Source: Bryobacteraceae bacterium
Lineage (GTDB): Bacteria > Acidobacteriota > Terriglobia > Bryobacterales > Bryobacteraceae
Direction of reading: 5' to 3'
Assembly: GCA_030039005.1 (NCBI GenBank)
Contig: JASHQT010000551.1
Span: 1 to 25,946, forward strand
Length of the DNA stretch: 25,946 bases
In this document: one piece after another, positions 16,716-23,014 of the stretch
Position numbering within the stretch: position 1 is the stretch's first letter
How the letters are laid out: every line of letters begins with the position of its first letter
Notes under the pieces: model-generated
Database searches by the model: none
Told to the model about the DNA's origin: nothing
What the model saw: only the letters and a program-made list of their open reading frames with translations
Position numbers and translations under genes: made by a program

Positions 16716-17411
16716 TTAGAGCTCCAGTTTGCCCTGCAGGGACATCTCGGACGGATAGAAATACTGGGCCACATAGAGACGGCCGAGCTGCGCGTCGAAC
16801 TCCACGCGCTTCTCTTCGCGAGTGATGTTGGCCGTTCGTGGGAACAAATACAACACGGTTGCGAGCGTGGGAGAAGTGGGCGTGATCTCCACTCTGGACG
16901 CCTTTAGGTCCTTCATCCCTTCGCGCTTCAAGACACCCAGCCTTTTCAAGACGCCGGCACGTCCGGGCTCATCCAGGCGCGCGGCGTCGATGGGCACGCC
17001 GTAGATGGCCACCGCGTAGTACTCACCATCCCAACCGGGAGCGGTGGAATCCTCTAACTTCGCCTCCGCTTTGCGCACAGGCGAAGCGCTTTCCCAGCGC
17101 AGCACCAGATAGCCCGGCTTCCTGGGGATGGAGTTGGCATGGTGCTCTCCAACACCGAAGAGGTTGTTCAGCTCCAGGCCATCCATCCCCACGCCCTTGC
17201 CGCCGCCCATGTTGCCGCCTTGGCGGAGCTGGTCTTCGCTGGGCTGGAATAATAGGCTGACGCTGGCGTGTTTCACCCACGGAGAGGAGCGCAACAACTG
17301 CTTGGCGTCGAGTTCATTCCAATCCGTTATTGGCTTGTTCTGCCAAGCCGGGCCTCCGGCCAGTAGCGTGGCGGAAACGAGAAACAGGGAACAAGAATAT
17401 TTTCGATGCAT
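16716..17411 (-). CDS. Secreted protein of unknown function, tandem paralog 1
   Basis: The protein has 231 aa. Residues about 5-20 are a signal peptide (SCSLFLVSATLLAGG). The same block order as the following gene is visible: W-x-NKPITDW (23-31), DAKQLLRSSPWVK (35-47), LRQGGNMG (62-69), GVGMDG (73-78), RWESASPV (105-112), A-I-Y-G-V-P (135-140), KREGMKD (162-168), YLFP (188-191), VEFDAQLGRL (203-212) and the terminal QGKLEL. The start is ATG 17411 with AGGA 9 nt upstream. It lies 70 nt behind the first porin, and a strong hairpin sits in that gap. No enzyme motif was seen; the conserved SPW and QGGNMG blocks define the family best. Confidence 0.8.
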   Translation of the reverse strand: MHRKYSCSLFLVSATLLAGGPAWQNKPITDWNELDAKQLLRSSPWVKHASVSLLFQPSEDQLRQGGNMGGGKGVGMDGLELNNLFGVGEHHANSIPRKPGYLVLRWESASPVRKAEAKLEDSTAPGWDGEYYAVAIYGVPIDAARLDEPGRAGVLKRLGVLKREGMKDLKASRVEITPTSPTLATVLYLFPRTANITREEKRVEFDAQLGRLYVAQYFYPSEMSLQGKLEL

Positions 17412-17434
17412 GGTTGGTAATCCTTTGAAAAGAG

Positions 17435-17467
17435 CGGCAAGGTGTCCGTAGGGCGAACACCTTGCCG
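17435..17467 (-). terminator. Strong intercistronic hairpin (11-bp perfect stem) inside the porin operon
   Basis: CGGCAAGGTGT (17435-17445) and ACACCTTGCCG (17457-17467) pair perfectly around an 11-nt loop. On the minus strand the stem is followed by CTCTTTTC, a weak T-rich run. It lies between the first porin stop (17482) and the next start (17411). It could be a leaky terminator that lowers expression of the distal genes, or an mRNA-stabilising 3' end for the porin message. Confidence 0.7.
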
Positions 17468-17481
17468 AAACGAGTCAAGCT

Positions 17482-19257
17482 TTAGAGCTTCACCATCAGC
17501 GCGAAGATCCAGCGCCGTTCCTGTTTCACCAGGTCAGGAGTCCAGCCGGGAACGTACGATCCGGGAGCTCCTACGTTCTCATAAAGTCCCGGACTTACCT
17601 GAGGAGTTATGCCGCCGGGTCCAACAAAGAGCGGAATGTCGGACCCACGTTGCGTCCACTCCACGTGCCACGTCACCCACTGGCTGGGCATGTAGTCGAA
17701 GCCCAGTTGGAAATCATAGGCCCTGAACACGTTGCCCGGATTCTCGGTAAAGTAAGGCGTGCCGGAGGTTGCGTTGGCGCCGTTGATCGGCGGCAAAAGT
17801 GCCAGATACCGGCCAGGATTGTCCACTACGCCGCCGCCGATTTCGAACGCAAAGCGCTCGTTGTCCATCCACCAGCGGTGATAAGCCATGATGCCCATGA
17901 AGTTCTGCGAAGGCCCACGGCCATTCACATAGCCGTGCGTGCAAACCACGGCCTCGCCTTGCTGTGCGCTGCCGCCGGTTTCGCATCCGACGTCCTCGGT
18001 GAGGGTGAACGCCATGCGGTGGATGAATCTCTTTGGGTTCTCGTAGTATTTCCATTCCTGGCTATCGTCTTCGTGATAGCGGGAACGGTTGTTGTTACCG
18101 AGCGTATCGCGGCCTAACGTATACGTATTCCACACGAAATCGAGATTGGTCGTCGGACGCCACAGAATCTGGCCGCCGAGACCTTCCCGGCCATTGTACT
18201 TGGCGTAGGTCTGCCAGCCATTAATCAGCCAAGGTTCGATCTTCAGTTTGTTCGTAGGGAACCACTGGGCTCGCATCCCGGTGAAAAACCAGGGTGTGTT
18301 CGACGACACATACGACGGTTGATACATCCAGTTATCGAAACTGTAGTAACTGAACAGCCCGATGTAAGAAAGGAAGTCACCCACCTGGATGTTGAGGCCA
18401 TGCTGCACATTGATGTGGTAACCGGCGTACATTTCGGTCAAGTAGCGGTAGGCATCGGCCAAGTCCCATTGGCCTTGGCTATAGCTGGCGTCATTGCGGG
18501 GCACGGCCGTGGAAACGGCGCCGAACTGCGTCAGGATGCGGCCCTGCATGTTGCCGGCGTGGAAGTCGCCCCCGACGTTCAAGGCTTGGATGACGAACTC
18601 ACCGGTTCGCTCACCTTCGGTAGTTTCATCCAGCGTATGGTCGATGGGATGGTTGTAGTCGTACATGTAGTTGGTGTCGACGCGGAACTCACCCGAGAAA
18701 TACTTGCCATCCAGGACCTCGTCGTGATTGCGCGGGTTGGAAAGCATCCAGGTAAAGTCGCCGTACGCGAACGGCGTCTGCAAGTCCACCGCGGGTTCAG
18801 CGGGAGCGGCGGAAGGTTGTGGGGGCGCAGACGAGCTTTGGTCGGCGGCCGAGACGGCGCCCTCGCCGGCGTCCGCGGCCGTTGAGGCCACTACTTTGGA
18901 TGGGTCCGTTACGCCCGGGGCAAGCACCGCGCCCTTCGCGGGCGCCGGCGTGAGAAGGGAGCCTGGCGCCGCAGATTCGGTCTCACCGCGCGCGGTTTTC
19001 AGCTCCAGTTCTAACTGCTCGATGCGCCTTTTCATCGCATTCAGCTCATCGAGAACGCTGGGGCCCGGCGGTTGTGAGCTGACCACGGGCGGGGATGTAG
19101 AAGTTGTTGTGGTGTCGGGCGAGGCTGCCGCACTGGCGATCGTCTGGGGCGATGACGCGTTCTGCGCACTCAGGAGCCCGCAGCTAATGAAACTCGCGAT
19201 TCCCACCCCATAGACCATCTGTCTCAGCATGCGCACACGTATCATGCGATTCTGCAT
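17482..19257 (-). CDS. Outer-membrane porin, BBP2/OmpL-like, first gene of the envelope operon
   Basis: The protein has 591 aa. The N-terminus has several in-frame Met codons (1, 5, 10, 14); ATG 19257 is preferred because AAGGAG lies 9 nt upstream. A signal peptide ends near ...GLLSAQ (about 31). A Ser/Thr/Pro linker (33-67) is followed by a short coiled coil (about 68-92, VLDELNAMKRRIEQLELELK). An Ala/Pro-rich linker leads to an aromatic beta-barrel from about 160 (DFTWMLSNPRNHDEVLDGKY, NIQVGDFLSYIGLFSYYSFD), ending FALMVKL. The layout of coiled coil plus BBP2 barrel is known in Acidobacteriota porins. The promoter upstream carries the KdpE-like box and the message has a long structured leader. 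Probable passive channel; the solute is unknown. Confidence 0.87.
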   Translation of the reverse strand: MQNRMIRVRMLRQMVYGVGIASFISCGLLSAQNASSPQTIASAAASPDTTTTSTSPPVVSSQPPGPSVLDELNAMKRRIEQLELELKTARGETESAAPGSLLTPAPAKGAVLAPGVTDPSKVVASTAADAGEGAVSAADQSSSAPPQPSAAPAEPAVDLQTPFAYGDFTWMLSNPRNHDEVLDGKYFSGEFRVDTNYMYDYNHPIDHTLDETTEGERTGEFVIQALNVGGDFHAGNMQGRILTQFGAVSTAVPRNDASYSQGQWDLADAYRYLTEMYAGYHINVQHGLNIQVGDFLSYIGLFSYYSFDNWMYQPSYVSSNTPWFFTGMRAQWFPTNKLKIEPWLINGWQTYAKYNGREGLGGQILWRPTTNLDFVWNTYTLGRDTLGNNNRSRYHEDDSQEWKYYENPKRFIHRMAFTLTEDVGCETGGSAQQGEAVVCTHGYVNGRGPSQNFMGIMAYHRWWMDNERFAFEIGGGVVDNPGRYLALLPPINGANATSGTPYFTENPGNVFRAYDFQLGFDYMPSQWVTWHVEWTQRGSDIPLFVGPGGITPQVSPGLYENVGAPGSYVPGWTPDLVKQERRWIFALMVKL

Positions 19258-19291
19258 GTCTTCATGCTCCTTGTGTTTTAGATTTGAGCGC

Positions 19292-19430
19292 TACGGATAC
19301 CGTCAAAAGACGGGTGGTGGACACTAAACGGGAGGTGTCAACCCGCCGAGCCGGACTTGGGTGGCGTGACTACAGATCCATTCCGCGATGCAACTTATCC
19401 CTGAAGAATCCAGAACTGTTCGCATCGCGG
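19292..19430 (-). promoter_or_regulatory. Structured 5' leader of the porin operon
   Basis: If transcription starts near 19453, the leader is about 195 nt. On the minus strand it contains a 9-bp perfect stem CCGCGATGC/GCATCGCGG (19430-19422 with 19391-19383, loop 30 nt), a GACAC/GTGTC stem (19339-19335 with 19324-19320) and a CCGTC-TTTT-GACGG hairpin (19313-19300), then AAGGAG and the ATG. No known riboswitch class was recognised. The structures could tune translation or stability. Confidence 0.5.
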
Positions 19431-19459
19431 CGGTCAGTTATGAATTACTTGGTTTCACT

Positions 19460-19494
19460 AGTATGCGGGCAAGGTCATGAAAAAGTCATAAAGA
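19460..19494 (-). promoter_or_regulatory. KdpE-like operator plus -10, promoter of the porin operon (site 1)
   Basis: On the minus strand the 19-mer TCTTTATGACTTTTTCATG (19494-19476) is two half-sites 11 bp apart. After exactly 10 bp comes CATACT (19465-19460), a -10-like hexamer. A third half-site, TTTTATGATC, lies just upstream. No -35 is needed if an OmpR/PhoB-family activator binds over that region. The porin ATG is about 200 nt downstream. Confidence 0.7.
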
Positions 19495-19599
19495 TCATAA
19501 AATTTTCACAAAGAAAATATGAAGATAGAATAAGGCTGTACAGGAACAGATCAGAATGGATGCTGGCCCACGGAATGCCCCACATAAGTTAAGCGAGTC

Positions 19600-19992
19600 T
19601 TATTCCCTTCCTTGGAGTGGCGCGATGGGAGGGATCTCTTGGATGTAACCGGCTTGGATCGCGCGGCGCATCCATGTGGTCAATATTTGTTGAACCCGCT
19701 GGCGCAGAAGACCATAGCGCTGCGCTATGCGAAGGCAGCTCCATCCGAACAGGAAATATAGCTGTGCCACCTTACGCTGCACATCGGGGCGATCGTGTTT
19801 TGCGAATGTAGGCACCTGTGCGGGGAAGCTAACCTGATTCGTGCGCAGTTTCCGCCTCAATTGGCTCGGCGTACACGCCTCGAAGGCGTTTGGATTCAGC
19901 GTTCGTGAGGGAAAGAGATAGACGCGTGCCGGATAAGCCTGTGGCGGGGCTTCCGCGGGGATTACTCGTATCGAAACAACTCGCGTCGCCAT
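19600..19992 (-). CDS. Small helix-turn-helix DNA-binding protein
   Basis: The protein has 130 aa. The C-terminal half reads like a sigma region 4/IS-type helix-turn-helix: VQRKVAQLYFLFGWS, then LRIAQRYGLLRQRVQQILTTW (about 89-109), then a basic tail. The N-terminal 60 residues are basic and lack a known domain. No Shine-Dalgarno precedes ATG 19992. The predicted promoter places the transcription start only about 5 nt upstream, so the message may be leaderless. The gene lies between the KdpE-like regulator and the porin operon on the same strand. It may be a local regulator; it resembles no well-characterised family that I can name. Confidence 0.75.
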   Translation of the reverse strand: MATRVVSIRVIPAEAPPQAYPARVYLFPSRTLNPNAFEACTPSQLRRKLRTNQVSFPAQVPTFAKHDRPDVQRKVAQLYFLFGWSCLRIAQRYGLLRQRVQQILTTWMRRAIQAGYIQEIPPIAPLQGRE

Positions 19993-20003
19993 GATGTTGG
20001 TCT

Positions 20004-20038
20004 ATTTTGAGGAACAAGTTATTAAAAAAGCATAAAGA
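20004..20038 (-). promoter_or_regulatory. KdpE-like operator plus -10, promoter of the HTH gene (site 2)
   Basis: The minus-strand 19-mer TCTTTATGCTTTTTTAATA (20038-20020) is followed after 10 bp by CAAAAT (20009-20004). The predicted start of transcription near 19997 is almost at the ATG (19992). Confidence 0.65.
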
Positions 20039-20069
20039 CCGCATGAGTATTTCAGGAGCATGGCGGCGG

Positions 20070-20831
20070 CTACTCTTCGCTGACCTGCTCTTCACTGAGC
20101 AATCCGGATGAAGGCGAACCCGGCTCGGCCGGATTGTTGAACCGGTAGCCCACCCATGGTTCGGTCGTCAAGTAAAACGGTTGGGCTGGGTCATCTTCGA
20201 TCTTTTTGCGAAGCACGCGAACGTATGAGCGCAGATACTCTAGTTCTCCTCCGTATTCAGGCCCCCAGACCGCGGCCAGCAGCTTAGCGTGTGTCATGGG
20301 CGCGCCCTGGTTTTTCATCAGGAAGGCCAGGAGATCGAATTCCTTCGGAGTCAGGTGAATCTCTTTGCCGCGCTTCCACAGTTTTCGCCGGCGGAAATCA
20401 ACCCGTAAATCGCCGGCTTCCAGTTGAGCCTGCTCTCCCAGACTGTGGAGGCGTGTCCTGCGAAGTACCGCCCCGATGCGCGCCACTAACTCGCGAAAGC
20501 GGAAAGGCTTAGTAACATAGTCATCCGCTCCGGCTTCGAGCGCGCGCACCTTATCCTCTTCTGAGTCGCGCACGGTGACCATCACGATGCCGGAGTGAGG
20601 AGCCAGCGAGCGAATCTTCCTGCAGGCCTCCAAGCCATTCAGCCCCGGCATATTGATGTCCAAAAGAACCAGATCGAACGGACGCTGTTGCAGTAGTGAC
20701 ATGGCCTCCATGCCTGTCCCCACTTCCTCTACCGAGTAACCAGTGGTGGCCAGCGAAGCGCGAATTACTTTGCGTAGCGATGGCTCATCATCTACCACGA
20801 GGATGCTAAAACTTTCCGCGGGTGTCGTCAC
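20070..20831 (-). CDS. KdpE-like response regulator (OmpR/PhoB family)
   Basis: The protein has 253 aa. The receiver domain (about 9-122) has acidic pocket D14/D15, phosphoacceptor D58 (LLDINMPG), T86 and K108 (TKPF). The winged-helix output domain (about 138-232) carries the KdpE-type block WGPEYGGELEYLRSYVRVLR, followed by KKIEDDP and a VGYRF end. The start is GTG 20831, overlapping the TGA of the preceding histidine kinase remnant (GTGA). All catalytic residues are intact even though its partner kinase is broken. The C-terminal tail after VGYRF is unusually long (about 20 residues, Ser/Glu rich). It probably binds the 11-bp-repeat boxes described in this region (inference). Confidence 0.93.
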   Translation of the reverse strand: MTTPAESFSILVVDDEPSLRKVIRASLATTGYSVEEVGTGMEAMSLLQQRPFDLVLLDINMPGLNGLEACRKIRSLAPHSGIVMVTVRDSEEDKVRALEAGADDYVTKPFRFRELVARIGAVLRRTRLHSLGEQAQLEAGDLRVDFRRRKLWKRGKEIHLTPKEFDLLAFLMKNQGAPMTHAKLLAAVWGPEYGGELEYLRSYVRVLRKKIEDDPAQPFYLTTEPWVGYRFNNPAEPGSPSSGLLSEEQVSEE

Positions 20832-21218
20832 GATCGTATCTCTGGAATTGGCACCGTCAAAAAGAAACGCGACCTTTCTTCAGCAAGAGGTTCGCGGTCG
20901 AGCTCCAGGTTCCCGCCATGAGCCAGGGGCGACTTTACGCGCTACATAAAACCCCAACTCTGTTCCGGTCGTGATGCTCCGAGCATCCACTCCGCCGATT
21001 TCAAGGCGAAGTCGCGGTTCCGAACCCGACGCCGACGTGACCTTTTGGATTTTCAGCGTGAAAGTAAGCAGGTTCTCTCCGACACCGCTCCCCATGCGCG
21101 GGACCTTGGGAATCGAACCTGTTCTATACCTTGCAACTGGAAAGATGCAGAGGGACGGGGCTGCAGCACATCCGGGGTTGCCCTGAACGCATGGCGCGAA
21201 ACACGTCAGAGACATCAC
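20828..21218 (-). pseudogene. Broken sensor histidine kinase (C-terminal ATPase remnant) upstream of the regulator
   Basis: In one frame the minus strand from about 20985 reads GTELGFYVARKVA, the G2 ATP-lid block (GTGLGLYVA in active kinases). After a +1 shift near 20922-20928 it continues AHGGNLELDREPLAEE and then SRFFLTVPIPEIRS and a stop, the normal C-terminus of a KdpD-type kinase. That stop overlaps the GTG of the regulator gene (GTGA), as in a living kinase-regulator pair. Upstream, no H-box, N-box or membrane segments are found before 21218, so most of the gene is deleted. A good Shine-Dalgarno AAAGGAG (21236-21230) and the KdpE-like promoter remain. A 112-codon open frame (21218-20880) through the remnant ends in the shifted frame. 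Confidence 0.8.
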
Positions 21219-21254
21219 TGGGCACTACTCTCCTTTGCATAACTACATTTCCGC

Positions 21255-21289
21255 AGTATGCTCGAAGAGTTATAAAAAACGCATAAAGA
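21255..21289 (-). promoter_or_regulatory. KdpE-like operator plus -10, promoter of the broken kinase/regulator unit (site 3)
   Basis: The minus-strand 19-mer TCTTTATGCGTTTTTTATA (21289-21271) is followed after 10 bp by CATACT (21260-21255), the same -10 hexamer as site 1. A leader of about 20-30 nt with AAAGGAG follows. This suggests the regulator activates its own operon. Confidence 0.7.
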
Positions 21290-21402
21290 GCCTGGCTAAT
21301 ATGAGGATCTCGTCAGGGAAGTATCCGAGACCTTCTCAGATTGGGATGCACCCTGGCGATGCAATTGAGAACAGGATTGTTACGCCTCTTCAGCCGTTCT
21401 CA

Positions 21403-22155
21403 TTACCACACGGAATGATCAGCAGACTGTGAAGAGCATGCATCCATAGCGCAAATCACGGCGTACCGTCCCCCGTCAAATATATAGCGGAAGCTCTGCT
21501 GGGCCGGTATGAGTTCACCGTCGTTGTACTCAACAGCACGAATGGCCAAGGCGTGCTCATAAGCCTCTGTCGCCCTGGACACTGCGGCCCGCCAGCGCTT
21601 GCTGAGCTTGCGGAAAACGTCGAGCGGTATGCTGCCCGCTGTATCGGCTGCCAGAACGCTCCCCCGCGCGACGATCCTCCTGGCGCCGGCCATGGTCGGC
21701 TCGAAGGCATCGATCTGCTTCTGAACCTCGATCCAGCCGTCAAATGGGTCGGGACTCAAGACGTGCCCTGCGCTTCGCAATCCAAAGGCAAACGCCCCCC
21801 GCTTAAACTCGTCGGCGTCATCGAGGTCGATCTCCCGCTCCTCGAATCCATTCAAGCTGGTTCGGAACAAGGGGTCATGCTCGCCATACCCCAACTTCCG
21901 CAGCGCATCCCGAAGCTCTTCGCGATACGTCCTAGTCTGCAGCGACTCCGCGAGTTGCTCGACGCGCTGAATCGCGTTGCGTAACTCCGCCTCACTCACG
22001 GGTTTCTGCTCATCGGCCAGCGTTCTCAAGCGGCGCGATAAGTCGCCAGGCAGTTGGGGAGAACTCTCGGCCGGGAATCTAACGAGAGTTCCGCACAACA
22101 CGATAGCAAAAGCCCGAAGACATATAGATAATTGGACTGAAGTCCGGAGTTTCAT
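21403..22155 (-). CDS. Secreted protein of unknown function
   Basis: The protein has 250 aa from ATG 22155, which has a purine-rich AGGGGGTGAG just upstream and is followed by a signal peptide (LSICLRAFAIVLCGTLVRFP). The open frame extends upstream to 22278, but that part is Arg rich and has no export signal. The mature part is mainly helical, with heptad-like stretches (RRLRTLADEQKPVSEAELR), then a segment with GYGEHDPLFRTSLNGFEERE. No catalytic motif or known domain was recognised. It is on the same strand as the broken kinase and regulator but ends about 114 bp before their promoter box, so it is probably a separate unit. Confidence 0.7.
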   Translation of the reverse strand: MKLRTSVQLSICLRAFAIVLCGTLVRFPAESSPQLPGDLSRRLRTLADEQKPVSEAELRNAIQRVEQLAESLQTRTYREELRDALRKLGYGEHDPLFRTSLNGFEEREIDLDDADEFKRGAFAFGLRSAGHVLSPDPFDGWIEVQKQIDAFEPTMAGARRIVARGSVLAADTAGSIPLDVFRKLSKRWRAAVSRATEAYEHALAIRAVEYNDGELIPAQQSFRYIFDGGRYAVICAMDACSSQSADHSVW

Positions 22156-22938
22156 GCTCACCCCCTTCCGCCGCGCGGAGTACGCTTTCGCGCTTTGATT
22201 TCTGCGTTGCGGAAGTGTCGACCGGTCTCCCCGTTCTTCCGCATTGGCGCGACGATATGGTTTGAAGAATAGACGCACAAACGGCGCCCCAGGATACTTT
22301 TCAGAGTAAATTCTTTTATTTTGGTTAATAAGTAATTAATGAGCTCTACTTACTACCCGCTCATTAATACCTCATGAAGATTGCTTACTGGGAGTAATCC
22401 CCACTGCGCGCATCTAACGTTGGTGTACTCGCCACTTGGCTCACCGGCTCTGGCGCTCGCGCATTGTTGCATACCCGGAAGTGACGCCCACCCGTTTCAT
22501 CCATTTCACGCGCTGCGTCGACTGGGTTCGCCGCCGTGCCCGGCCGGAACCAGGGTTCGAGGACTCGACACTTCATTCGAACGCTTCTGTACCGGATCCC
22601 AAAAGCCGCCTCGGGCTGAACGGCGCGCGGCGATCTTTTCTGAGGCGCCGCTCCGGCGAAGTCCGTGAAGTCCTGGGTCGGAAATCGGTCAACGTTTTCC
22701 CGCTATGGTCGGTAACGGAAGTCGAACCAAAGCTATTTGCGTGAGCTATTTGTCTGTTGCTGCGGAAAGGGCGGGGGCAAACGGATCCTGTAAGCAAGGA
22801 ACGTCCCGGCCAGAACAGCAGGGAGCGCGGTCAGAGCGAAGTTTGTGAAGAAGACATTAACATCCCGGCCGCCATGTTGTGGTTCTATTTCGAAAGTGCC
22901 AGCCCAGCATCCTTCCCCGGCGGGCCTTCTTCACAAGT
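22156..22938. other. Gene-free stretch between secreted protein and histidine kinase
   Basis: Open frames here (22381-22668, 22436-22744, and the upstream part of the kinase frame from 22757) have no recognisable domains and look like GC-driven chance frames. The notable parts are an AT-rich palindromic block at about 22305-22400 and the kinase promoter at the far end (22939-22973). Confidence 0.55.
22335..22368. repeat. 10-bp perfect inverted repeat in an AT-rich island
   Basis: ATTAATGAGC (22335-22344) and GCTCATTAAT (22359-22368) are perfect reverse complements with a 14-bp spacer. A second small palindrome TTACT-GGG-AGTAA follows at 22385-22397. The surrounding 100 bp are clearly more AT-rich than the neighbours. 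There is no T tract, so this looks more like an operator or recombination site than a terminator. Confidence 0.6.
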
Positions 22939-22973
22939 TATTTATGCCTTGTCTCGCGCGCGTATTGTATATT
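22939..22973 (+). promoter_or_regulatory. Half-conserved KdpE-like box plus strong -10 before the histidine kinase (site 5)
   Basis: TATTTATGCCTTGTCTCGC (22939-22957) keeps the first half-site TTTATGCCTT but not the second. After 10 bp comes TATATT (22968-22973), the best -10 of the set. Transcription from near 22980 would give a leader of about 35 nt to ATG 23015. The box alone would not be convincing; the identical spacing makes it a candidate. Confidence 0.5.
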
Positions 22974-23014
22974 TGGTGCGACTTCGACTCCCTTCTAAAG
23001 GCAAGTGTTGTGGG

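Noticed and set aside
18319..18885. 188-codon Val/Gly-rich open frame antisense to the first porin
   Set aside because: Composition follows from reversed aromatic barrel codons and the Ala/Pro linker; no homology recognised.
20880..21218. 112-codon open frame as an independent small gene
   Set aside because: Its distal part is the frameshifted ATP-lid of a histidine kinase and the correct kinase C-terminus continues in another frame; treated as part of a pseudogene.
22381..22744. Overlapping plus-strand open frames in the gap before the histidine kinase
   Set aside because: No ribosome site, no domain, Arg/Pro-rich composition; more likely non-coding.
22757..23014. 86-codon upstream extension of the histidine kinase
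   Set aside because: No domain similarity, and the predicted promoter with a TATATT -10 (22968-22973) lies within it.
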